Both the position numbers and the translations under genes were made by a program. A stretch of DNA of 24,600 nucleotides. Origin: DASQLQ01 sp035629935 (GTDB lineage Bacteria > Actinomycetota > CADDZG01 > WHSQ01). Location: the NCBI GenBank assembly GCA_035629935.1, contig DASQLQ010000135.1:1-24600 (forward strand). Direction: 5' to 3'. Below, in pieces: positions 15,198-22,104 of the stretch (position 1 is its first letter; every line of letters starts with the position of its first letter). The notes beneath the pieces were generated by a model. The model did not search any database. It saw only the letters and a list, made by a program, of their open reading frames with translations, and was not told the DNA's origin.

Positions 15198-16426
15198 CCG
15201 TTCCCGTCTTTCTGTCCGCCGCCGTCACCATTCTTGTTCTCGGGTTTCTTGGTGAACTCTTCGTCCTGAGCCCGCGCCTCGAGATCGGCAACCCTCTGCT
15301 CGGCTTCTGCTAGGGAGTCGGCTTCGATCCCTTCCTCGACGTTCTCGCGTAAGAACTCGGGTACGTCATCGATCGCCAGATCGGTTATCTGCTCTTCGCT
15401 CTGGAAGCTCATCCCGGCGACTTCGCCGGGCAAGCCCTTGTAGACGGTCACCATCCCGGAGTCATTCACGCCGACGAAGTAGGAACGATCGACGACGAGA
15501 TACCGAAACGCGATGAACGCCCCCGCGCTCAAGATGAGCAACACGAGGATCGAAGCCACCAAGATCCGCCCCCACCGAGGCCGGACAGGTTGCCGGGCAC
15601 CGGCCGAGGACGAGGAGGCCGTGCCTGCCCGAGGGATGCTGGGGGTTGGGGTGCGGACTGAGGGTAGGTCGGCCTCCTCGCCCGCAGGTCGTTCCGATTC
15701 AGAAGTTGCGGAGCCGGAGTCGCCGGTTATGTCGATCACCACGCAGGTGATGTTGTCTTCGCCCCCGGCTTCGTTCGCCTGTTCAACGAGTTGGTCGGCT
15801 GCTTCTTGCGGGTCACTCATCTCGGCCAAGATCTGTTCGATCTGGGCGTTGGACAACATTCCCGACAGGCCGTCGCTGCACATCAGGAAGCGGTCGCTCT
15901 CGGCGACATCGATCGAGAACGTATCGACTTGCACGTCTGCGTCGACGCCGAGAGCGCGCGTGATGATGCTGCGCTGTGGGTGGCGCTCGGCCTCGTCTGG
16001 TTGGAGACGACCCTCGTTCACCATGCGCTGGACGAGAGTGTGGTCTTCAGTCACCTGTGAGAGCTCTCCGTCACGGTACATATACGCGCGTGAATCGCCA
16101 ACGTGAGCGAAATGCGCCTTTCCGTCTTTCAGTAGAAGAAGGGTGGTCGTGGTTCCCATCCCGTGGAGCGAAGGATCGCTGTGTGCTTTCTCCCAGATGA
16201 CTTTGTTCGCTTCAGTCAGGATCTGAGGAAGGGCGCCGGGATTCGCACCAAGTTCGTCCGTCTTCTGCGTGATGATCTCGACCGCCGTTTGGGATGCCAC
16301 ATCTCCCGCTAGGTGCCCGCCCATCCCATCGGCAACCCCGTACAAAGGCTCTTGGATCAGATAGGAGTCTTCGTTCCCTTCACGCACCCGTCCCACATCG
16401 GTCCGCACCCCACTGACGACCCTCAT
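15194..16426 (-). CDS. pstP: PP2C-type serine/threonine phosphatase PstP
   Basis: The 410-residue protein has a PPM/PP2C catalytic domain (about 1-235) with metal-binding residues D20 (GNEDSY), D33 (VADGMGGH), D185 (CSDGLSG) and D224 (GGEDNIT). A Ser/Pro/Thr-rich linker leads to one membrane span (about 288-311) and an extracytoplasmic part of about 100 residues that ends in a lysine/glycine/asparagine-rich tail. In relatives it dephosphorylates PknA, PknB and their targets, closing the phospho-cycle. The ATG overlaps the fhaB stop (ATGA), and its own stop overlaps rodA. Confidence 0.95.
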   Translation of the reverse strand: MRVVSGVRTDVGRVREGNEDSYLIQEPLYGVADGMGGHLAGDVASQTAVEIITQKTDELGANPGALPQILTEANKVIWEKAHSDPSLHGMGTTTTLLLLKDGKAHFAHVGDSRAYMYRDGELSQVTEDHTLVQRMVNEGRLQPDEAERHPQRSIITRALGVDADVQVDTFSIDVAESDRFLMCSDGLSGMLSNAQIEQILAEMSDPQEAADQLVEQANEAGGEDNITCVVIDITGDSGSATSESERPAGEEADLPSVRTPTPSIPRAGTASSSSAGARQPVRPRWGRILVASILVLLILSAGAFIAFRYLVVDRSYFVGVNDSGMVTVYKGLPGEVAGMSFQSEEQITDLAIDDVPEFLRENVEEGIEADSLAEAEQRVADLEARAQDEEFTKKPENKNGDGGGQKDGNG

Positions 16427-16872
16427 TTGCGCAACTCCAGGACGGTCTTACCGATCTTGACTCGATCGCCGCGCTGCACCTCGGATGGCGAGGTGATCCG
16501 GCGTCGGTTCAGGTAGGTGCCGTTCGTGGAACCGAGGTCCTCGAGCACGACCGTGTCGCCCTTCGGATAGATCCGAGCGTGCACCTGCGAGACATATGTG
16601 TCGTCGAGCACGAGGTGACACTTGTCTGCTCGACCGATAGTCAGTTCACTGTTGAGATCGAGACTCTTTCCTTTGGCCGGCCCTTCGATGACGACACCTT
16701 TCCTGGGTGTCTTCTTCGCCTTGCGAGGGGCCTGGCGGGCACCACCTGTATTGCCGGTGTTTGTTGCACCGGGCTGCAACTCGACGTAAACGGCTCGAAC
16801 GGCGCGTGCGATGAAGATGTAGAGAACAGCCAAGAACGCGTACTTGAGTAGGTAAAGCACTAGGTCGGGCAT
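16423..16872 (-). CDS. fhaB: FHA-domain protein FhaB (FipA)
   Basis: The 149-residue protein has an N-terminal membrane span (about 4-26), a basic linker and a C-terminal FHA domain (about 58-149). The phosphothreonine-binding signature is complete: LTIGRADKCHLVL, SQVHAR and GSTNGTYLN. In mycobacteria FhaB/FipA binds phosphorylated division proteins and helps septum assembly; the same role is inferred here from domain and gene order. The ATG overlaps the fhaA stop by one base (TGATG), and the gene ends overlapping pstP. Confidence 0.94.
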   Translation of the reverse strand: MPDLVLYLLKYAFLAVLYIFIARAVRAVYVELQPGATNTGNTGGARQAPRKAKKTPRKGVVIEGPAKGKSLDLNSELTIGRADKCHLVLDDTYVSQVHARIYPKGDTVVLEDLGSTNGTYLNRRRITSPSEVQRGDRVKIGKTVLELRK

Positions 16873-17645
16873 CAGCCGGCTCCTGCCGTCTTGAAGATGA
16901 GTTCGCTCGATCCGAACGTGATGCGATCGCCATCACTTAGCTCGTGTTCGCGCGACAGCTTCCCATTGACGAGCGTTCCGTTGGTCGAACCGAGGTCGAC
17001 GAGGACCCACCGAGCGCCATCACGACGAAGTTCTGCGTGCCGTCGGCTTACGTTGGAGTCCGCCAGGACGACGTCGTTAGTTGAGAGCCGACCTACAACA
17101 ACGGGATCGCGCGTGATCGAGATCTTTTCCCTCGGCTCGCCTGATTCGTCTAGGACGAGGAGCTCGGCCGGAACCACCATCCCCATGCGAGCCGCGGTGT
17201 CGGAATCGACCGCTCGAGGCTCCGAGTCCCCCTGCCCCGGTTCGTGGGTGGAAACCCGGGGGCCCTCCACGTCCGGGTCGGCACTGAGCGAAGCGTCAAC
17301 CTTGAACTCACCCCGCCCCATCCCTTCTTGTTCTACGAACGTGACGCGAGGCAGCCCCATCAGGTTCCAACGGTTCTCCTTGGCCTGCTCGATCACGAGC
17401 TCCGAGAACTCTCGATTCAATCCCGCCTCCATCTGCTCGAAGCGAGCGTGATCTTCGGAGCCCATCCGCACCCGGAACTCGTTGGGCGCGTAGACACGGT
17501 TGACCGAGACCGTCTTGTTCTCGGCCATCTCGCGCAGGATGCGCCTACCGACCTCGATCGGCTGGAGGCCGGAACGGAAGACCTTGGTGAAGAAGCCTTC
17601 GACCAGGCCTTCTAATCGTTGTTCGATGCTTTTCCCGAGTCCCAC
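16872..17645 (-). CDS. fhaA: FHA-domain protein FhaA (DUF3662 + FHA)
   Basis: The 257-residue cytoplasmic protein begins with a DUF3662-type N-domain (about 1-120; GLGKSIEQRLEGLVEG, FRSGLQPIEVGRRI) and ends with an FHA domain (about 165-253; VVVGRLSTNDVVL, SRRHAEL, GSTNGTLVNG). The variable linker between them is short compared with mycobacterial FhaA. FhaA binds phosphorylated partners such as the pseudokinase domain of MviN in mycobacteria, restraining wall synthesis; here that is inference. The start is GTG, preceded by GGGAGG three bases away. It is the first gene of the seven-gene operon. Confidence 0.94.
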   Translation of the reverse strand: MGLGKSIEQRLEGLVEGFFTKVFRSGLQPIEVGRRILREMAENKTVSVNRVYAPNEFRVRMGSEDHARFEQMEAGLNREFSELVIEQAKENRWNLMGLPRVTFVEQEGMGRGEFKVDASLSADPDVEGPRVSTHEPGQGDSEPRAVDSDTAARMGMVVPAELLVLDESGEPREKISITRDPVVVGRLSTNDVVLADSNVSRRHAELRRDGARWVLVDLGSTNGTLVNGKLSREHELSDGDRITFGSSELIFKTAGAG

Positions 17646-17678
17646 TTGCCTCCCGCAGCCATGTCGTGACGGAACGTG

Positions 17679-17694
17679 ACGGGATTATGCCCGT
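17679..17694 (-). promoter_or_regulatory. Candidate promoter of the fhaA operon inside an inverted repeat
   Basis: On the minus strand CATAAT (17689-17684) is a good -10 element about 38 bases before the fhaA GTG. It is flanked exactly by the inverted arms ACGGG (17679-17683) and CCCGT (17690-17694). Two CGTGACGG direct repeats at 17665-17672 and 17675-17682 lie next to it with a 10-bp period. No good -35 was seen. Confidence 0.35.
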
Positions 17695-17747
17695 GAGGAG
17701 TGAGTCCCACCCGTCCTGACGTTCTATATCCTGCGCTACCTAACCCC

Positions 17748-17830
17748 GGGCGAGTGGTGGAACGGCAGACACGCTGGCTTCAGGTGCCAGTGCTCGCAAG
17801 AGTGTGGGGGTTCAAATCCCCCCTCGCCCA
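17748..17830 (+). tRNA. tRNA-Leu (anticodon CAG)
   Basis: An 83-base class II tRNA. The acceptor stem GGGCGAG (17748-17754) pairs with CTCGCCC (17823-17829), with discriminator A at 17830. The anticodon stem CTGGC/GCCAG encloses the loop TTCAGGT, giving anticodon CAG for codon CUG. A short variable arm (GCTCGCAAGAGT-like) and the T arm GGGGG-TTCAAAT-CCCCC follow. The 3' CCA is not encoded. A tRNA-Leu beside fhaA is also found in mycobacteria. The 3' end is repeated 99 bases downstream. Confidence 0.95.
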
Positions 17831-17852
17831 CCCCCTTTCAGGGGGGGACGAG

Positions 17853-17876
17853 GGCCGCCATGCCCGGTGGCCTTTT
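17853..17876 (+). terminator. Rho-independent terminator after tRNA-Leu
   Basis: GGCCGCC (17853-17859) pairs with GGTGGCC (17866-17872) around a six-base loop, with one G-U pair, and is followed by TTTT. A weaker hairpin CCCCC-TTTCA-GGGGG (17831-17845) stands between it and the tRNA. Confidence 0.6.
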
Positions 17877-17878
17877 CA

Positions 17879-17909
17879 CCCGCCGCCGGCTTCGCCGCTC
17901 CTCGGCGGG
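17879..17909. repeat. Hairpin preceding the second tRNA 3'-end copy
   Basis: CCCGCCG (17879-17885) and CGGCGGG (17903-17909) are perfect inverted arms around a 17-base GC-rich spacer. The right arm overlaps the start of the duplicated tRNA sequence. Confidence 0.45.
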
Positions 17910-17930
17910 TCCAAATCCCCCCTCGCCCAC
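17907..17930. repeat. Direct repeat of the tRNA-Leu 3' end (att-like)
   Basis: Positions 17907-17930 repeat the T-arm and acceptor end of the tRNA (17808-17831) with one mismatch in 24 bases. The last 19 bases, CAAATCCCCCCTCGCCCAC, are identical at 17813-17831 and 17912-17930. A tRNA 3' end flanked by a downstream copy is the classic footprint of site-specific integration, but only 99 bp separate the copies and no integrase is seen. Confidence 0.7.
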
Positions 17931-18000
17931 TCCATAGGTAAAAAATCCCATTTGTCTATAAATCCGCCTGCGTCGCCGAAAGGGCGTAATGTCCCCGGGA

Positions 18001-18029
18001 TTGCGCTGGGGGAGGACCAGTCCTACACT
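18001..18029 (+). promoter_or_regulatory. Sigma-70-type promoter of the peptide transporter operon
   Basis: TTGCGC (18001-18006) and TACACT (18024-18029) are separated by exactly 17 bases and match four of six bases of each consensus. The predicted start of transcription near 18036 gives a leader of about 30 bases with GGGGAG before the oppC ATG at 18066. Confidence 0.55.
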
Positions 18030-18065
18030 GGTTACGACAGCTGTAGTAGGGGAGCAAATTAGCTC

Positions 18066-19064
18066 ATGAGTCAGCTCGCGTCAGAGATCACCGATCCGCT
18101 CGGACCTCAGATAACGCCGCCCGGAGAGGACGAGGTCGAGGGCAGGACTCCCTGGCAGCTGTTCTGGGCGAGGCTCAAACAAGACAAAGTCGCTCTGGGC
18201 GGAGCCGTATTCATCTTCCTCTTGATCCTGGTTGCAATCTTCGGCGGCCCACTGGCCGAGAGGTACTCGGGGCACGACCCGAACGAGGTTTTCCGCGAGG
18301 CATTCCAGTTCTACGGCGAGCTGCAGATCCCCGGTCCTGTGGGGCCCGGTCCCGACTTCCTTTTGGGGGCCGATTCGGCGGGGAGGGATCTCTTCGTGCG
18401 TCTGATGTACGGGGCGCGCACCTCTTTGCAGATCGCGATCCTCGCTACCGGTATCGCAGTGTCGATCGGTGTCGTCCTCGGGATCATCGCCGGATTCTTC
18501 GGCGGCAAGCTCGACACGATCATCTCTCGAACGATCGACATCATCCTCTCGCTTCCGTACCTGGTAATCGCTCTTGGGATCACAGCTGCATGCTCGGTTT
18601 CAAAAGAGGGGTGCCTAGGAGGATTGGTGAAACCGGGACTCCCACTCGTGACCTTCGTGATCGTCTTCTTCTCCTGGCCATACATCGCTCGCATCGTGCG
18701 AGGCAACACGCTTTCGTTGCGCGAGAAGGAATTCATCGAGGCGAGTCGATCGTTGGGTGCGAGCAACCGCAGGATCATGTTCAAAGAAGTGTTGCCGAAT
18801 CTCGTGGCACCGATCCTCGTCTATGCCACTTTGATCGTCCCGTCGAACATCATCTTCGAAGCGTCGTTGTCGTACCTAGGGATGGGCCTTCCACAGAGCG
18901 TGCCGTCGTGGGGCCGGATGCTGAGCGACGCGCAGAAGGTCTTCGAGACCGCTTGGTGGATGATGCTGTTCCCCGGTCTCTTCCTTGTTTTCACCACTCT
19001 TGCCTTCAACCTGCTCGGTGACGGGCTGCGAGATGCACTCGATCCTCGAACTGGACGTAACTGA
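18066..19064 (+). CDS. oppC: Oligopeptide/dipeptide ABC transporter permease, OppC/DppC type
   Basis: The 332-residue inner-membrane permease has a cytoplasmic N-terminus, a first span at about 43-62, and the conserved loop LLGADSAGRDLFVRLMYGAR (100-118) typical of OppC N-domains. The EAA loop that docks the ATPases is at about 223-245 (EFIEASRSLGASNRRIMFKE). It ends in LLGDGLRDALDPR, a family hallmark. An ATG at 18066 with TAGGGGAG about 11 bases upstream was chosen. It is the first gene of the transporter operon, separated from the partner permease OppB by the binding-protein gene, which is not the usual order. Confidence 0.94.
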   Translation: MSQLASEITDPLGPQITPPGEDEVEGRTPWQLFWARLKQDKVALGGAVFIFLLILVAIFGGPLAERYSGHDPNEVFREAFQFYGELQIPGPVGPGPDFLLGADSAGRDLFVRLMYGARTSLQIAILATGIAVSIGVVLGIIAGFFGGKLDTIISRTIDIILSLPYLVIALGITAACSVSKEGCLGGLVKPGLPLVTFVIVFFSWPYIARIVRGNTLSLREKEFIEASRSLGASNRRIMFKEVLPNLVAPILVYATLIVPSNIIFEASLSYLGMGLPQSVPSWGRMLSDAQKVFETAWWMMLFPGLFLVFTTLAFNLLGDGLRDALDPRTGRN

Positions 19065-19083
19065 TCACGACAGCGCAGCAACG

Positions 19084-19093
19084 TAAGGAGGTG
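19084..19093 (+). other. Orphan strong Shine-Dalgarno sequence
   Basis: TAAGGAGGTG shows nine bases of continuous complementarity to the usual 16S rRNA 3' end, but no start codon follows at normal spacing. The nearest annotated start is at 19151, which has its own GAGGGG. It may be a ribosome standby site or a relic. Confidence 0.35.
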
Positions 19094-19150
19094 CGGCAAG
19101 AAAGCAAGGCTTTTCAAGACAGGTAATGGAATCGAACGAGAGGGGTGAGG

Positions 19151-21034
19151 ATGTTCAACAAACCAAAAAGGCTGCGAGTTGCGGCCTTGATGCTCTGTTT
19201 GCTGGTGATCTCCGCAGCATGTGCAAGCGGAGAGCCCACGAGCGACGAGCCACAAGCCGATGGCGAGGTAACCAAGGGTGGCACGATCACTCGTGAAGTG
19301 ACCTCGATGGACTTCACCAGTGGGTTCGACCCGTCTGGTGAGTATCTGGCTACGAGCTTTGGATTCTTCGGCCAGGCAATGATCCGTACTCTGATGAACT
19401 ACCGGCACGTTGCAGGCGAGGAAGGCAACGTTGTTCTTCCGGACCTTGCCGCTGCCGAGCCCGAGATCTCAGAGGACGGCCTGACGTACACCTTCGAGAT
19501 CAAAGAGGGCGTCAAGTACGGGCCTCCGGTCGACCGCGATGTGGTCTGCGACGATGTTCTTTACGCGTTCGAACGGATCGGCACCAAGTCCGTAGGTGCT
19601 CAGTACGGCTTCTACTACTCGAACACGATCGAAGGTCTTCAAGACTTCATAGACGGCAAGGCCGACGAGATCTCCGGCATCACCTGCACGGACGAGCAGA
19701 CGATCGAGTTCCAGCTGACCGAGCCGACGGGTGACTTCCTCTACCGCTTGGCGATGCCGGCCACCGGCCCGATCCCGCGCGAGGTGGGCGAGTGCTTCGA
19801 GAAGGCCGGCGAGTACGGCCGCTACGTGATCTCGTCTTCGTCCTACATGTTGGAAGGATCCGAGGATCTGGACATCAGCAAGGGCTGCAAGGGGATGAAG
19901 CCGATCTCCGGTTACGACCCGTCGAAGGAACTGATTCTGGTGCGTAACCCGAACTACGACGCCGAGACGGACAGTCCGGAGCTGCGTTCCAACAACATCG
20001 ACAGCTTCATCTACCGGATCAACACGAATGAGGACGACATCTTCCGGCGCGTCGAAGAGGGCGACATCGAGATGGCTCAGACGCCGACACCGCAAGCTCT
20101 AAAGCGGTTCTCGACCGATCCCGAGCTCAAAGAGCGCCTTCACGTCGACTCTGGTGACCGCACCTGGTACATCACGATGAACCTCGCGGTCCCACCGTTC
20201 GACGACATCAATGTGCGCAAAGCCGCGAACCTGATCATGGACAAGGAAGCACTCCAGCGCGCCTGGGGTGGACCGGTCCAGGGTGAGATCGCTACGCACA
20301 TCGTTCCCGACGCGATGCTGAACGAGGAGCTGTCGGATTACGACCCGTACGCAACTCCGGGCAGCGCAGGCGATGAGGAAGCTGCGAAGGCTGCGATGGC
20401 CGAGTCCAAGTACGACGAGGACGGCGACGGAGTCTGTGACGACCCGGTGTGTGACGAGGTCGTCCACTTCAGCCGTGCGGAATCGCCGTGGACCGAGATG
20501 ATCCCGGTGATCGAGGCTTCGTTCAAGAAGCTCGGTATCACGCTCAAGACGCGTGAGCTTGCGGACGCGTACCCGCCGATCCAGGACGTCTCGAACCTGA
20601 TCCCGGTCGCCAGCGTGCCGGGTTGGGGTAAGGACTACCCAGACCCGTACACGTTCGTCGGGTTCCTGTTCGACGGACGCAACATCCTGCCGGAGGGCAA
20701 CACGAACTACGCTCTGGTCGGTCTGACACCGGATAGCGCAGCCGATCTCGAGAAGGACGGCGACTTCACCTTCCCAGTGCCGGGCGTCCTCGGCTCTATC
20801 CCGGGCGTCGATGCAGACATCGATGCCTGTCAGGACCTGACCGAACAAGCCGACCGTACGCAATGTTGGATCGAGCTCGACCAGAAGCTCATGGAGGAAG
20901 TCGTTCCGTGGGTTCCTTATCTGGACGCGAACAACATCACGGTCACTTCGGAGGCAGTCACGAAGTGGGAGTTCGACCAGATGGCAGGTGAGGCATCGAT
21001 CGTTCACATGGCGGTCGATCCGTCTAAGCAGTAG
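19151..21034 (+). CDS. Peptide ABC transporter substrate-binding lipoprotein (SBP family 5)
   Basis: From the ATG at 19151 (GAGGGG six bases upstream; a GTG at 19145 is an alternative) the product is 627 residues. It has a signal peptide with basic start and hydrophobic core, ending at ISAAC-ASG with the probable lipidated cysteine C24. The body is an OppA/DppA-type binding protein: TYTFEIKEGVKY near the N-lobe and DDINVRKAANLIMDKEAL in the middle. It would capture peptides or related solutes outside the membrane and deliver them to OppBC. Residues about 421-436 (YDEDGDGVCDDPVCDE) look like a calcium-binding loop with two cysteines. It is longer than E. coli OppA (about 540 residues). A perfect hairpin follows the gene. 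Confidence 0.93.
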   Translation: MFNKPKRLRVAALMLCLLVISAACASGEPTSDEPQADGEVTKGGTITREVTSMDFTSGFDPSGEYLATSFGFFGQAMIRTLMNYRHVAGEEGNVVLPDLAAAEPEISEDGLTYTFEIKEGVKYGPPVDRDVVCDDVLYAFERIGTKSVGAQYGFYYSNTIEGLQDFIDGKADEISGITCTDEQTIEFQLTEPTGDFLYRLAMPATGPIPREVGECFEKAGEYGRYVISSSSYMLEGSEDLDISKGCKGMKPISGYDPSKELILVRNPNYDAETDSPELRSNNIDSFIYRINTNEDDIFRRVEEGDIEMAQTPTPQALKRFSTDPELKERLHVDSGDRTWYITMNLAVPPFDDINVRKAANLIMDKEALQRAWGGPVQGEIATHIVPDAMLNEELSDYDPYATPGSAGDEEAAKAAMAESKYDEDGDGVCDDPVCDEVVHFSRAESPWTEMIPVIEASFKKLGITLKTRELADAYPPIQDVSNLIPVASVPGWGKDYPDPYTFVGFLFDGRNILPEGNTNYALVGLTPDSAADLEKDGDFTFPVPGVLGSIPGVDADIDACQDLTEQADRTQCWIELDQKLMEEVVPWVPYLDANNITVTSEAVTKWEFDQMAGEASIVHMAVDPSKQ

Positions 21035-21063
21035 GACGGAGCCTTACTCGTAGCAGTAGCATC

Positions 21064-21097
21064 GAGAGCCGCCCCTGTAGAAGGGGGCGGCTCTCTT
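21064..21097 (+). terminator. Hairpin between the binding-protein and OppB genes
   Basis: GAGAGCCGCCCC (21064-21075) pairs perfectly over 12 bp with GGGGCGGCTCTC (21084-21095) around an eight-base loop, followed by only a short TT. It probably ends or protects most binding-protein transcripts, with partial read-through into oppBDF. Confidence 0.65.
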
Positions 21098-21138
21098 CAC
21101 TTCAAAAGAGGTGGGGAGTGAGTGGAACGGGGGAGTAG

Positions 21139-22101
21139 ATGGGCCGGTACGTAGTCAGGCGGCTTCTTTATCTGATCCTGGTGATCTTGATCATCACCAT
21201 GCTGATGTTCTTCATCTTTTACGTGATGCCGCCCACAGACCCCGCCCTCGCGTTCGCAGGGAAGCTCCCGACGCCGGAGATCGTGGCCGAGGTGAGACAC
21301 AACTTCGGGCTCGACAAGCCACTTGCGGTTCAGTACGGGCTGTTCGTCAAACGATTGTTCATGGGGGATGAGTACGGCTGGCCCGGCCTCGGGTTCTCCT
21401 ACGTGTACCGCGCCCCAGTACGGGATCTGATCTTCGAGCGGTTCCCGGCAACGCTCCAACTTGTGATCGGCGGAGCGGTGGTCTGGGTGCTGATCGGGCT
21501 TCCTATCGGGATCGTCTCCGCCCTCAAACGAAGATCCTTCTTCGACAGAGCTGCGATGATGTTTGCCCTGTTCGGGGTTTCGGCTCCGATCTTCTTCGTT
21601 GGTCTCGTTGCCTTGTATTTCTTTTGGTACAAGTGGGGGATCTCTCCGGGTACGGGTTACGAGCCGATGTCGAATCTCAGAGAGTGGGCGAGTTACCTCT
21701 GGTTACCCTGGATCGTGCTGGCCCTGCAGTTCGCGGCCTTCTACGCACGGATGGTGCGGGGGAACTTGCTCGAGACCATGGGCGAGGATTACATCCGAAC
21801 CGCGCGCGCTAAGGGCCTGCCCGAACGCAAGGTGGTCGGCAAGCATGGCTTGCGCGCCAGCCTGACGCCCATCGTCACGATGTTCGGGATGGACTTCGCG
21901 ATCCTGTTGACCGGAACGATCATCACCGAGAGCGTCTTCAACATAAATGGCATCGGAGCCCTGATCGCAGAAGCCGCGAACCGAGGCGACCTGCCGCTCG
22001 TCTTAGCGATCACGGTGCTGGCCGCCTTCGTGGTAACACTCATGTCACTGATCGTCGACGTCCTGTACGCCTACCTCGATCCCCGCGTCAGGTACGCATA
22101 A
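21139..22101 (+). CDS. oppB: Oligopeptide/dipeptide ABC transporter permease, OppB/DppB type
   Basis: The 320-residue protein starts MGRYVVRRLLYLILVILIIT, the usual OppB beginning in which a basic motif runs directly into the first span. It has about six spans, an N-terminal extracellular domain and the EAA loop EDYIRTARAKGLPERKVV (about 215-232), ending YAYLDPRVRYA as family members do. GGGGGAG precedes the ATG by three bases. It pairs with OppC to form the channel. The oppD gene begins three bases after its stop. Confidence 0.94.
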   Translation: MGRYVVRRLLYLILVILIITMLMFFIFYVMPPTDPALAFAGKLPTPEIVAEVRHNFGLDKPLAVQYGLFVKRLFMGDEYGWPGLGFSYVYRAPVRDLIFERFPATLQLVIGGAVVWVLIGLPIGIVSALKRRSFFDRAAMMFALFGVSAPIFFVGLVALYFFWYKWGISPGTGYEPMSNLREWASYLWLPWIVLALQFAAFYARMVRGNLLETMGEDYIRTARAKGLPERKVVGKHGLRASLTPIVTMFGMDFAILLTGTIITESVFNINGIGALIAEAANRGDLPLVLAITVLAAFVVTLMSLIVDVLYAYLDPRVRYA

Positions 22102-22104
22102 CCG

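Noticed and set aside
17831..17935. Second complete tRNA gene downstream of tRNA-Leu
   Set aside because: Only the T-arm and acceptor 3' part are repeated; the T stem is mismatched and there is no matching 5' acceptor arm or anticodon arm.
17700..18062. Open frame of 120 codons spanning the tRNA
   Set aside because: It runs straight through tRNA-Leu, the hairpins and the duplicated repeat, has no family resemblance and no ribosome site.
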